Origin: Lachnospiraceae bacterium UBA3632
Lineage (GTDB): Bacteria; Bacillota; Clostridia; Lachnospirales; Lachnospiraceae
NCBI GenBank assembly: GCA_002373975.1
Contig: DFKZ01000057.1
Coordinates: 13,509 to 77,508 of the forward strand
Direction of reading: 5' to 3'
Length of the DNA stretch: 64,000 nucleotides
The notes beneath the pieces were generated by a model. The model was not told the DNA's origin and did not search any database. It was given only the letters and a program-made list of their open reading frames with translations. Below are positions 47,101-55,351 of this stretch, piece by piece; position 1 is the first letter of the stretch, and the number at the start of each line of letters is the position of its first letter. The position numbers and the translations under genes were made by a program.

Positions 47101-48022
47101 ATCCGTCAAGAGCCTGCTGAACATAGCCGCTTATCATTCCTATATTGTTGCCGTACTGAGACTTCATAAGGTTGTAATTGGTGTTTAATGCAAGCTTGGC
47201 CAGCGATTCCTCCTGTCTCGCCTCAAAAACGGTATGATCGTTATCCCGTGCATGCTTTTGGAGACTCTCCAGGGTCTTTCTGTCGATATTTGTCACTATA
47301 AAGGCATCTTCGAATACATAGTTGTCCGTGATATCAAAGCCCACTTCTTTCCCGAGCTTCGTTTTTGATCTCTGAAGCTTGGTCTGCTCTGATGACAGGC
47401 TCTTCTTGTAACCCTCAAGTCTTTTTTCCTGCTGCTTTATCTGAGCTTCGGTTGCAAGTCCCAGCGCAAGCCTTGCCTTATTTTTGAGCAGCGTTGTCTC
47501 AAGATTGCTTATCCTCTGCTTAAGGAAAGTGATCTCCGCCTGTGATGTGATGATATCGATATAGATCCCGCTGACCTTTTCGTTTTCCTGAATCTTAAGG
47601 TCATTGATCTTATGCTTTAACGTTTCTATGTCATACTTAAGCTGCTCCGGCTTGTAGGCAAATTCAAACGCTTCCGATTCATTGGGTGTAGTGGGAAACT
47701 TAAAATTCAGAAGGGGAGACCATCTGAAGGTCTGCATGCTTCTTTGTTTTTCCTGCAACGAACGGATTGCTGATTCCCTGGCAGCCTGCTTCGCTTCGAT
47801 CTGGATCTCCACCGCTTCGATTTTTTCCGAATTGGCTATGGCAACCGTCTTGCAGGTCGCAAGGGTAAGCACCTTCTGCCTTCCGACGGCGGATGCTTTT
47901 TCGGGAAATGCGATCAGACAGGAAGGTATGATAATCGCCGCAGTAAGAAAACCGGCGATAACACGCTTCGCACCGACGATCACTCTATTCGGTTTTCCTT
48001 TCATTCCGGCATTTTTCTTCAT
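44186..48022 (-). CDS. Large TolC-like/coiled-coil envelope protein
   Basis: About 1278 residues from the ATG at 48022 (GGAAGAGA upstream); the longer frame starts with TTG. A signal peptide or anchor lies at about 15-45 (VIAGFLTAAIIIPSCLIAFP). The next 420 residues read like a TolC/OEP helical hairpin: VLTLATCKTVAIANSEKIEA opening, then ARLALGLATEAQIKQQEKRL and SKTKLGKEVGF, which is the usual LGLAT-xLG pattern, with a second half at about 360-480. A beta-rich part (about 530-740) and long coiled coils (about 740-1270) follow. A TolC-like fold in a cell that seems to lack an outer membrane is unexpected. It follows the MORN gene by 15 bases. Confidence 0.7.
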   Translation of the reverse strand: MKKNAGMKGKPNRVIVGAKRVIAGFLTAAIIIPSCLIAFPEKASAVGRQKVLTLATCKTVAIANSEKIEAVEIQIEAKQAARESAIRSLQEKQRSMQTFRWSPLLNFKFPTTPNESEAFEFAYKPEQLKYDIETLKHKINDLKIQENEKVSGIYIDIITSQAEITFLKQRISNLETTLLKNKARLALGLATEAQIKQQEKRLEGYKKSLSSEQTKLQRSKTKLGKEVGFDITDNYVFEDAFIVTNIDRKTLESLQKHARDNDHTVFEARQEESLAKLALNTNYNLMKSQYGNNIGMISGYVQQALDGSSINKRAFKKDYDAFLKKIDEPWVGKKRILFFKFPKEWWKGDTDGIRYVEDDPYVLYTAALEYESALKEYNNTCTELDNAVADGYDNLMETRKAYITALNDLNTMKEQLIYDEALNALGQMSLEEYDTELGEYESARSALKDALSLYSKTLFEFDKTTCGAASQYFVAESLTTQVGHAGLGTPPEEGGDAVEDALAAMQSVIRKGATYSIRSIVDSEEFMLYIDIPEGFEYNITDFELWSDGRQIGERTPKGESIKHLTLTVQDVDSVSIALYNGDEFVDKCAIDPTVSYGPLNITVGYEKIDPDAEKYIGTYTLEEDENTGMIKLRFTFDKEQVARNFETDQEVAFYNISAQKNLYLFSNDLIKSDEPFAYMSFIKNDIGKLTVRMFAEDGSYIGGASINTGDKKLYADQEITLADVQEALARQIVVEKKSEDLLAEKERVESLLAAAESVDTGETESPTVTHYKERLEEIDKKLAEINDSVTQEEIAQSLTDNADEIEKRIRESESASGLLGPEGTEEPEDEAEAKSAILKSAAEDFVKEQKLEALKAQIDQAILDKETRKLELLRQLGKAKDKSEKDKLSKELLVLTQELEAEKNKLTSLNKNSVTAGEDEILAALEQNGDDIYSKASDRLSMPTLYGSEIGQWAVAYLEQEGFEASEENVRAVVRMADSIDDYEKALVRMDTLVNGMEEAKRKAAELRKSNEVADISLADQLEKIADSYGKEILNMESVLRKTDPAKEVRIADLKKQRDEIRSRIEDIDKSIDGLLCVKYVQLSECLAELNGELNALKVTLNLYTAELGQTTADINTEIQTLQRNGDDITKYRDDCEAGYNAAVAGLEEAKKKFKDGGILYTLICVPLEKEVEKLKKELEKARDAYGKFFFEGSLPDGSESSGAKIARLRSELETFTGEMNTKISDVQTQIANKEAALEARKNEWYDSKTAKDRYKSDKKALSDRLDEVESVIASYY

Positions 48023-48070
48023 GCGGTCTCTTCCTGTAAAGCAGTGATTTTGCAATCATGCGAGTGGCAG

Positions 48071-49312
48071 TTAATGCTCTATGTCTGCAAGGTTCTCTGT
48101 CATTATGTAATAGAAACTGAATGTGTCCACACCCGGATCGGTCACGAATATATAAAGAAGACCGTCTTTATGATAGGTGTGAAGATAAACCTTGTAGCTT
48201 CTGTCATATTCCCTTATCTCGTTATATTCCGTAAAAACTGAACTGATGGTGATGTCCGCCGGTCCGTTTATAACGATACCCTTGGACCTCTCGTTTAGCT
48301 TGTTTACCGCAAGTACTTCGGGAAGTGTGGCAAATGAGCTTCCGACATATATGGGCTCACCCAGATACTCCGCCAGATCGGTAAATGTGGATATGCGTCC
48401 CGCGGCGGTGGGGAAGCTGTCCTTCAGCACATATACCACCTCAACGCTTGCCTCGGCATCCACCGAATTATCGTCCAGATACTCAACGCTCATGGCATTT
48501 ATATCCGGCATATATCTCACTCTTTCCCCCTCAGCCTCATAGATACTTCTTTCACCGCTATATGCGGCGGCAACATCCGATGCCGATTTTCCTATAAGAT
48601 CGCTGTACTTGATGTCATCAAAGGAGAACATACCGGAAAACACCGGATTGTGTCCCATATCGTAGAGCACTCCCTCTCCTTCCTTCATATCCAGTGCGAA
48701 CTCGCCTTCATATTCAAGACTCCCGTTTGAGCGGTACAGCTTTCCGTTTCCGCTGTGGAGATTCTCGTGGAAAGTACCCTGGTAGAACAGTGTGCCGTCC
48801 TGATAGTACTGTGTTCCGGCATTTTCATACATGCTGTTGGCAAAATTGCCCTGATATACCACAAATCCCTCCGGATTCATAAGGGTCCCCTGACCGTTGC
48901 ACGCACCCTTTGAAACCTCGCCCTCATACGCAAGGTACCCGGATTTTCCTTTGATCCTGACTGTTCCCCGGGCGAATTTTAACAGTACATTATTATATCC
49001 GTATGTCTTTATACCCTGATTCTGTCTGCCCGGGAAAAGCCCGCTCCATGAGCTTACCAGAAACGCTATGGAAAGAACGCCTATCACTATGACAACAGCA
49101 AAGGCCAGGCGCCTGCTGACCAGCCACCGTCCGATCGAGTAATAATCGTCCTTGTGACGCGGTCTGATACTCAGCGTCTTGGTAAAGAAATTCCTGAGAA
49201 GCTCCGTCGCCCTGGCTAAAAGGAAGCTCGGCTTTGTGTAAAGCTTAAACTTCGTAACAAAGGGCGTAAACTTGGCTTTTATCGATTGTAATAATGTTTT
49301 TAACGGGTTCAC
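48071..49312 (-). CDS. Membrane-anchored MORN-repeat protein
   Basis: A 413-residue protein starting at GTG. One membrane segment (about residues 53-75, LAFAVVIVIGVLSIAFLVSS) follows a basic cytoplasmic N-terminus. Outside lie five to six MORN repeats (YEGEVSKGACNGQGTLMNP, YQGNFANSMYENAGTQYY, YQGTFHENLHSGNGKLYR, YEGEFALDMKEGEGVLYD), about residues 128-235. The last 170 residues form a separate beta-rich domain. MORN repeats often bind lipids or serve as scaffolds. The gene lies between two membrane-protein genes of the module and ends 15 bases before the TolC-like one. Confidence 0.78.
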   Translation of the reverse strand: MNPLKTLLQSIKAKFTPFVTKFKLYTKPSFLLARATELLRNFFTKTLSIRPRHKDDYYSIGRWLVSRRLAFAVVIVIGVLSIAFLVSSWSGLFPGRQNQGIKTYGYNNVLLKFARGTVRIKGKSGYLAYEGEVSKGACNGQGTLMNPEGFVVYQGNFANSMYENAGTQYYQDGTLFYQGTFHENLHSGNGKLYRSNGSLEYEGEFALDMKEGEGVLYDMGHNPVFSGMFSFDDIKYSDLIGKSASDVAAAYSGERSIYEAEGERVRYMPDINAMSVEYLDDNSVDAEASVEVVYVLKDSFPTAAGRISTFTDLAEYLGEPIYVGSSFATLPEVLAVNKLNERSKGIVINGPADITISSVFTEYNEIREYDRSYKVYLHTYHKDGLLYIFVTDPGVDTFSFYYIMTENLADIEH

Positions 49313-49318
49313 TTTTTA

Positions 49319-51796
49319 TTATTTCTCCCCAGGCTTATCCATGTGAAGCTCTCCGCGGAAATCATCCGCAGCGGCTCCGTCAAGGAATCGCTCGCATTCA
49401 AAAAGATACCACTTTGACAGCTCATCATCCGGAGATTCACGCAATATCTCCGAAAACATTCCTCTCGCCATATAGAAATCTCTTGCATAGAAAAGCTTTA
49501 AGGCATCTGCGAAATGCTTCCTCTGCCTGAATTTTCTGCTCCTTACCGGAGACGGCTCGGCATCAAGTGCCTCGTACAGCTTGATGATCCTGTCGGGATT
49601 ATTCTTATCGGGTATGATAAACCCAATATATCTGAAATCACCCACGCTGTTTTCATGCTCTATCAACTGCTCTGTCAGAACAAGCGCCAGTCTCATCTGC
49701 CTGAACCACTCGGAATACTCTGCCAAAAGATCCGCCTCTGCGGAGGCGATACACACACATGCCTGCTTGCCATTTCCGGCAACTCCGTAGATATAAGGGG
49801 CATAATGGAGTATCATGGAGGAGCCTGCCAGCCCCAGGGCCTTTTCCTCGTGAAGCTTCAGCATAAGATCGGTACCGAAGCCCGACGAACTCCTGTTGTC
49901 GTCGGTGAAAAGATATTTGATCTCTGTGAGATCGTCATTCTCCGATACCATGATACCGTCATATTCTTCTCTGCATTTTTCAGCTATGGTAAGGAGATTG
50001 CTCTTCCTTTCAATATCGGAATGTGTCATCCTGCTTCCGGATTTTCCCGGCATTTTAAGCAGAGCTATGGCTCCGTTTAATGAAACAACATCAGAGCAGT
50101 TGACCTCCGTGATCGACTGTTTTTTTAATATCCTCTCGATGCTCTTCGGCGCGAATCTGAAGTATGCCTCATAGGTCAGATACTGAATGCGGTTGTTGCT
50201 CACAATGCTCTTTCTGATCTCCGCAAGGCTGTTCCACATGTAATTCATATCCCTGCCTACCACATCCGGCTTTTCTATCTCTTCACCTGTGGTGGCTACG
50301 GTCTTTAACGCGCGGCCGAGCAGTCTCAGATCCCTGTTCTGCAAAAGTATGTATATAAGCCCTGCAAGACTGGCAGCTGCAAACACCGATAATGCGGTGA
50401 TAAACAATCCTCTGTATCTTTGGAATATCTCTTTTAACGAAAGCCCGTCTTCCGCTATCATAACCGCACTGTATCCGCTGTAGCCGGATGATGCGAGGTT
50501 TGTTTCCAGCACGAATTTCCTGTTGCCCCTGATATAAACATTGCCGTAGGTATAGGCATTCCCGCCGCTTATATCCGCAAGCATCTTCTCCGTTTCGATT
50601 CCGTAGATGTTGCCGATCGTATCGCGGTTACATCCGGAAATGCTCATAACCACTCTGCCTGTCAGAGTGTCGGTGATCAGTATATCCTCCACCCTCATGC
50701 CGTTATCGGAAGAGGATCCTCTTCTTCTGAGTCTGTCCGAAATGATCTCATATTCCGGTGAATCATAAAGCTCCTCCGACGCAAGATTCATAAGCCCGTA
50801 GCCGTCAAATATCCCCTTTGCGTCAGATGATGCAAACTCCGTGTATCCCGCGATCACAGACTCTCTGATCCCCGACACGGCGAATGCAAGTGCAGCTGCG
50901 CATCCGGCTAAAAGCAAAGCCTCATATATGAAGATCAGATAAGCTGCTCTTTTTCTGTTCTGAAGAAGGATAAAGATCGCAGCGATTATCATTGCCCCCA
51001 GGAGCGCCACCACCACAAATATTGCGGGCTGGACACCTATGGCCTTTACATAATGTCCGGGATCCATTGACTTTTTTTCAAAAAGATTGGATACAGTCTC
51101 ATCCGTCCCGAAGGATCCGGGCTCGGAACTGTCATATCTCAGCACAAATACATCATCACGATACTCCGCATCGGTATAATACCTGGGCCATACGCTTTCG
51201 CTGTAGGTGATATCCTTTAATGAACATTCCGCTTTTTCCCACTTTTCCTTGTCATCGGAGGAGGGCTCTGTGATGCTGATAAGCGAATCTGCCCCGAGCT
51301 CATAGGCGTAGGCCTGCTGCCCGTTATCCGACAGCGATGTGATAATAAAGCTTTCCTCACTTACAGATAACCCGGAAAGTGCCGATTCCATAGGGATCCT
51401 GAAGGCGGGGGAAATAAAGTTCATCTGGAGATCGGAATTGAATTCCGCCACCACGTAACGTGTGATCATTCTCCCGTTATCATTGAATTCCCTGTAAAAC
51501 ACTGCGCAGATATTCTCGCCTGCGGTATCAAGCTGCGCTATATTCCAGCCCTTCAAAAAGATGTCGTTTCGGGTGGAATAGAGTCCCTGCACCTTTCCCT
51601 TATAGTCCAGCCGCCAGATCAGCCCGTTTGTACGGAAGTTATCCGACACATAAAGGCTCTCGTCCAGCTCCACATAAGAATTTGATGTTGTGTAATCTCC
51701 GGCCGGCTTATTATAGACATAGAAAAGCACTGTGCCTACCAGGACGGCTGCGATCCATATGATTATTACTGCTATCAGTCCTCTGATTCTTCTCAT
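49319..51796 (-). CDS. Multi-spanning membrane protein with degenerate class III cyclase-like domain and TPR
   Basis: About 825 residues from the ATG at 51796 (GGAG upstream; the longer frame begins with TTG). An N-terminal membrane segment leads to an extracellular blade-like region (about 40-240), two or three membrane segments near 250-310, a Cache-like extracellular domain (about 320-450) and another membrane segment. The cytoplasmic part begins YEAYFRFAPKSIERILKKQS then EVNCSDVVSLNGAIALLKM, which aligns with the start of bacterial adenylate cyclase domains but has lost the metal-binding FxDIRGF motif. The C-terminus FADALKLFYARDFYMARGMF is TPR-like, as in those cyclases. A signalling pseudo-enzyme linked to the machine is the likely role. 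Confidence 0.7.
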   Translation of the reverse strand: MRRIRGLIAVIIIWIAAVLVGTVLFYVYNKPAGDYTTSNSYVELDESLYVSDNFRTNGLIWRLDYKGKVQGLYSTRNDIFLKGWNIAQLDTAGENICAVFYREFNDNGRMITRYVVAEFNSDLQMNFISPAFRIPMESALSGLSVSEESFIITSLSDNGQQAYAYELGADSLISITEPSSDDKEKWEKAECSLKDITYSESVWPRYYTDAEYRDDVFVLRYDSSEPGSFGTDETVSNLFEKKSMDPGHYVKAIGVQPAIFVVVALLGAMIIAAIFILLQNRKRAAYLIFIYEALLLAGCAAALAFAVSGIRESVIAGYTEFASSDAKGIFDGYGLMNLASEELYDSPEYEIISDRLRRRGSSSDNGMRVEDILITDTLTGRVVMSISGCNRDTIGNIYGIETEKMLADISGGNAYTYGNVYIRGNRKFVLETNLASSGYSGYSAVMIAEDGLSLKEIFQRYRGLFITALSVFAAASLAGLIYILLQNRDLRLLGRALKTVATTGEEIEKPDVVGRDMNYMWNSLAEIRKSIVSNNRIQYLTYEAYFRFAPKSIERILKKQSITEVNCSDVVSLNGAIALLKMPGKSGSRMTHSDIERKSNLLTIAEKCREEYDGIMVSENDDLTEIKYLFTDDNRSSSGFGTDLMLKLHEEKALGLAGSSMILHYAPYIYGVAGNGKQACVCIASAEADLLAEYSEWFRQMRLALVLTEQLIEHENSVGDFRYIGFIIPDKNNPDRIIKLYEALDAEPSPVRSRKFRQRKHFADALKLFYARDFYMARGMFSEILRESPDDELSKWYLFECERFLDGAAADDFRGELHMDKPGEK

Positions 51797-51815
51797 CTGT
51801 GAAATACTCCAACTT

Positions 51816-52661
51816 TTATTGCAAAAGCGATTCAAGTCCTATCCGTTCGAAGCTTCTTACGAACAGACGAAGCCAGGGCGCGTCCCCGAAAAACAGGTTT
51901 GTAAGGAATGTAACTATCACAAACACCGCGAGTATCAGGCTCACCCACAGAAGCACCCTGAAAAATATGTGCCTGTTCCTGTTAAACCATGCCCTTACCG
52001 CGGCAAATACACCGCGCTTCCTCTCCGGCTCGGCAGCTATCTCCACATCCTTATACAGCTCCTTAAAGCTTGAATAGCTGTTTTTGGCGGTCTTCTTCTG
52101 AAGAAGTACATAGCTGTTTGCCTTGCTTCTGGACTTGGGTTCAAGAAGCTTTGTAAGTATCCTTGCGCACTCAAGGGCACACTCTGATTCTCCCGTGAGC
52201 GGATCAAGGTCTGTGAGGTCTATCCTGAAGCTCAGAGATACCGATCCGTCTCTGGCAAGCTGGATCTCTCTCTGCTTGAGCACAAGATAGAGTACAGGCC
52301 ACGGAAGATTGCTGGTCATGCAGGCTATGATCAGATTGACGCATATATCCTCGCATTCATGCAGGCTTAGTGCATCTCCCATATAAAAGTCTTCCAGAGC
52401 CCTCTCCTGAACATACGGATAAACGATGAAAAATTTTCCATCGTCCGAGAACATGTTCAGCACTGTATTCTGTTCTATATAATCCGCTTTGTCATAAACC
52501 TCGATAAAGCGGCGCATGGTGTAATGATCCTCGATAACGAGCACGGTCACCGATTCACCGGTTCCGCTTTCGATATCTTCGCATATCGTTACTTCATTAA
52601 CGCTGCTCCGCTTTACTCTGTGTAAGGTTTTATACCGAAGCTGCCTTATTTGCTCGCTCAT
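51816..52661 (-). CDS. Pseudokinase-like protein with C-terminal membrane anchor
   Basis: A 281-residue protein. Residues about 20-200 have a kinase-like order of elements: SVTVLVIEDHYTMRRFIEV, a hinge-like KFFIVYPYVQERALEDFYM, then NIxL-like REIQLARDGSVSLSFRIDLT. No catalytic lysine, HRD or DFG is seen, so it is at most a pseudokinase. One membrane segment (about 230-255, VLLWVSLILAVFVIVTFLTN) and a short outside tail end it. It overlaps the preceding gene by 32 bases. A tail-anchored protein next to CIS genes recalls the Streptomyces CIS membrane partner, but no homology is claimed. Confidence 0.62.
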   Translation of the reverse strand: MSEQIRQLRYKTLHRVKRSSVNEVTICEDIESGTGESVTVLVIEDHYTMRRFIEVYDKADYIEQNTVLNMFSDDGKFFIVYPYVQERALEDFYMGDALSLHECEDICVNLIIACMTSNLPWPVLYLVLKQREIQLARDGSVSLSFRIDLTDLDPLTGESECALECARILTKLLEPKSRSKANSYVLLQKKTAKNSYSSFKELYKDVEIAAEPERKRGVFAAVRAWFNRNRHIFFRVLLWVSLILAVFVIVTFLTNLFFGDAPWLRLFVRSFERIGLESLLQ

Positions 52662-54459
52662 CCGTATCTCCGTAACCAGCCTTTTCGACTATAGCATATG
52701 CATATGTGCATATTACAGGCATATCAGTGCAGTAGATCCGGATCTCGTAAACACCGGGTTTGGCCGGAGCGGTGTAAATACCGTCCGAGGTGATGCTTCC
52801 CGATCCGGACTCCGTGAGCTCATATGTCACGCTGCATTTATCCATATTGTTGTAGCGGACACCGAAGTAATGATTCTCCTTGGTGCCCATTCTGACGGTG
52901 GGCGTCTCGGGTGCAATGCTCTTTCCGGTGTAATCCTCCGTAAGCCCGAGATCGTTGCCTGCAGGGAATTTAATCGCCACCCAGCGGTATGTGAGCACAA
53001 GGTAATCCACATTGCCAAGAAGCCTTGCTCCCACCACAAAGCTTCCCTTGTCGTTGAGCACTCTGACAGCCGTCTCGGCGTTTACCACCGTGCGCTGATC
53101 CTGGGCGAAGATATCAGGATTTCCGTAGATGGTGCTCTTGGCATTTACGCCTATCGACTCGTCCTCTCTGATGTACTCGTAGCCCACATCCACATACACA
53201 TTCCCTTTTCCGAGACCGTGAACGATCTCTCCCGAGTAATGGACGGTACCCCGACGTGCATTTTCGCCGATAGGGATTTCCAATACACCTGTAGCTATCT
53301 CGGGTATATATGAATTATCATTCGCGTTCTCATCGCCTGATGTGTTGCCCGAGTATACGATCCCGGCCTCTCCTCCGATAGGAGCCTCCTTCACGAAGTA
53401 CTCGAGATAATCACCTCGCGCCATATCCTGCGCAGGCGCGGTTATATAGCTCTTTACCTCATTCTCGATGACTTCGCCTATGATGTATGCGCTGTCGGTC
53501 CTTACCAGCTTAAGATCCGCAAGACGGATAAAATCGCCCTGTCCGCCGATATTTCTGAGCTCCAGGTTCATTCTGCCGATCTCACGGCTTACTATCTCTC
53601 TGGGCTGCAGGTTGGAAAGAAGAACCTTAAGTGCAAAATTGGCGGGTACCTGAACTGCCACATCATTCTCGTATCCTGAGGCAGTACCGGTCTTTAATAT
53701 TATATTTGTTTCGAAAGAAGGGTTGTCCAGAGTCATGAGCCAGTAATCATAGACAACACTTTCACCGCGCTTGATGTCAAGATCCTGAATATCGATCCTG
53801 ATCTCGTTTGCCCCGTCTGCTCCCACAAATGCAGGGGTCTGGAGAACGGAGGAATATGAGAGCTTGGTGTCGCCATCTCCAAGGCCGGTAACCTGTACTC
53901 TGGCTCTTACCGCCTTCGACCTTGATACTGTGGCAGGCATGATGAATTCGATGAGATAATTCTCGCTTGAAAGAAGAGTCCCCTTTGTGAGAAATTCCGA
54001 TTCCATCTCGAATCTCTCGGGAATATCGTCCTTGTCCATAAGGAAAAGCTCATAGCTTTCCTTTACACGGTTATACTGAAACTCCTTGTCCGGATCCGTC
54101 TGATCGATGGCATATACCTTGTGAACCGGCTCTTCGCGGTATCTGAGGCACAGGCTTGCCTCGTTTGTCTTAAGAGAGTCAAAGCCTTCTATGGACGAAA
54201 GTTTCTTGACATCCGATGTCTCTACCACTATCTCTCTTCCCATCCCGTCTATGGCAACACCGCTCTCTACAAGCAGAGACAGATCGTCAAGGCTGAACAC
54301 TCCCAGCCCGCAGACTATCCCCGAACCGTACATCAGTCCGTTGAGAAATCTGCGCTTATTGTTGAAGTAGTCCTGCTCTGCCTGATAGTCTGCGCTGGAC
54401 AGCCTTTTTTTCGGATAATACCGGTTGCGTTCAAACGGGTAAATCTGAGTATTGTTCAT
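52630..54459 (-). CDS. Conserved CIS-associated protein, baseplate/fibre-like
   Basis: A 609-residue soluble protein. The first 90 residues (RNRYYPKKRLSSADYQAEQD, YFNNKRRFLNGLMYGSGIVC, LLVESGVAIDGMGREIVVET) form a motif that occurs in CIS and related tail clusters, where it looks like a particle-binding domain. The rest is beta-rich, and the C-terminal 90 residues are Ig-like (SGSGSITSDGIYTAPAKPGV), as in host-exposed or fibre proteins. No signal peptide. It starts after AAAGGAG and overlaps the pseudokinase-like gene. The exact role is unknown; it may connect the particle to the membrane module encoded next. Confidence 0.68.
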   Translation of the reverse strand: MNNTQIYPFERNRYYPKKRLSSADYQAEQDYFNNKRRFLNGLMYGSGIVCGLGVFSLDDLSLLVESGVAIDGMGREIVVETSDVKKLSSIEGFDSLKTNEASLCLRYREEPVHKVYAIDQTDPDKEFQYNRVKESYELFLMDKDDIPERFEMESEFLTKGTLLSSENYLIEFIMPATVSRSKAVRARVQVTGLGDGDTKLSYSSVLQTPAFVGADGANEIRIDIQDLDIKRGESVVYDYWLMTLDNPSFETNIILKTGTASGYENDVAVQVPANFALKVLLSNLQPREIVSREIGRMNLELRNIGGQGDFIRLADLKLVRTDSAYIIGEVIENEVKSYITAPAQDMARGDYLEYFVKEAPIGGEAGIVYSGNTSGDENANDNSYIPEIATGVLEIPIGENARRGTVHYSGEIVHGLGKGNVYVDVGYEYIREDESIGVNAKSTIYGNPDIFAQDQRTVVNAETAVRVLNDKGSFVVGARLLGNVDYLVLTYRWVAIKFPAGNDLGLTEDYTGKSIAPETPTVRMGTKENHYFGVRYNNMDKCSVTYELTESGSGSITSDGIYTAPAKPGVYEIRIYCTDMPVICTYAYAIVEKAGYGDTDERANKAASV

Positions 54460-54485
54460 GTCTTATTCTCCTTTATCACATCGCT

Positions 54486-55286
54486 TCAATATCTGCCGTT
54501 TTTTTCCATATCAAGCTCGTGTATCCTCATTTCCGCCCACGAGTATTGCTTCATGTATTCCCCCATATATTCATTCACCGCATTCGGGTCGGATTCGAGA
54601 AATCTGTAAAAATCACAGTCGAGTAACTCCGGCTTTATGGCCACCGAGTTGTATTCCCTTACAAGCACCTCATCGAATCCGGCATCCTTGAAGGTCTTTC
54701 TTATATCCGCTATAAACATCCGAAGCTGTGAATTACGTGAGTCGGAGTTTTCTCCGTCCTCCCACAAAACCGAGATCAGCTCCCCCATACTGACTCTTCC
54801 GCCTGCGCTGTCTATCAGGTATGCAAGCAGCTCCTTGCTTTTTGACCTTTTGAAGTTCATCGGAACCCCGTCAATAAAGATCTCAAAGCTTCCAAAGCAC
54901 CTGACATGTATCCTTCCCTGCTTTCTTTCTATCGGATGTCTGAGGTTTTCAAGTACATTTCTGACGTCCTCCGTGCCTGCGGGCTTTATCAGATACCCGC
55001 TTGCAAACACCTTATGTGCATCATAAGCGTATTCTACATGTCCTGTCACAAATACTATATTTATATCCGGCTGCTTATCCTTGAGCGCCTTGGCAAGCAG
55101 GAGCCCGTTCATGTCCGGCATCTCTATATCGAGAAATGCCACATCGAGCCTGTGTGAATCCGCAAAAAGGAGTGCTTCATGAGAGGAAATAAGCCCCGCA
55201 TGACTGCCTCCCGGATCTATCTCTCTCAGATTATCAAGCATAGCATTGACGGCAAGCTGCCTGTCATCCACTGTGATAGTGTTCAA
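54486..55286 (-). CDS. Response regulator with SARP/OmpR-like DNA-binding domain
   Basis: A 266-residue protein. Receiver domain at 1-120 with DDRQ, phospho-acceptor Asp53 in FLDIEMPDMNG and the conserved Lys in GYLIKPAGTED. C-terminal winged helix (RCFGSFEIFIDGVPMNF, RSKSKELLAYLID, GELISVLWEDGENS, LRMFIADIRKTF) of the SARP/OmpR type. Start is TTG with AAAAAGGAGTGG before it. It should be the partner of the LytS-type kinase encoded upstream; LytS kinases normally pair with LytTR-domain regulators, so the SARP-like output is an exchange. Its own upstream region has the 11-base direct repeats also seen before the giant secreted protein, suggesting autoregulation. Confidence 0.85.
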   Translation of the reverse strand: MNTITVDDRQLAVNAMLDNLREIDPGGSHAGLISSHEALLFADSHRLDVAFLDIEMPDMNGLLLAKALKDKQPDINIVFVTGHVEYAYDAHKVFASGYLIKPAGTEDVRNVLENLRHPIERKQGRIHVRCFGSFEIFIDGVPMNFKRSKSKELLAYLIDSAGGRVSMGELISVLWEDGENSDSRNSQLRMFIADIRKTFKDAGFDEVLVREYNSVAIKPELLDCDFYRFLESDPNAVNEYMGEYMKQYSWAEMRIHELDMEKNGRY

Positions 55287-55299
55287 TATCCCACTCCTT

Positions 55300-55332
55300 T
55301 TTATACCATTTTAAGCGCAACAAAAGTGCAAC
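55300..55332 (-). promoter_or_regulatory. Direct-repeat operator and -10-like element before the response regulator gene
   Basis: On the minus strand GTTGTTGCACT is followed at once by TTTGTTGCGCT (GTTGC cores 11 bases apart), then TATAAA exactly 11 bases after the second core (55305-55300), with TG one base before it (extended -10). TATAAA is very close to the RBS and TTG start, so a transcript from it would have almost no leader. The repeats may therefore serve mainly as a binding site. Confidence 0.5.
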
Positions 55333-55351
55333 AACGCCCTTATGCAGGCAG

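Noticed and set aside
17016..54459. Type VI secretion system
   Set aside because: No TssJ/L/M membrane complex or ClpV-type gene is seen; the sheath is a single phage-like protein.
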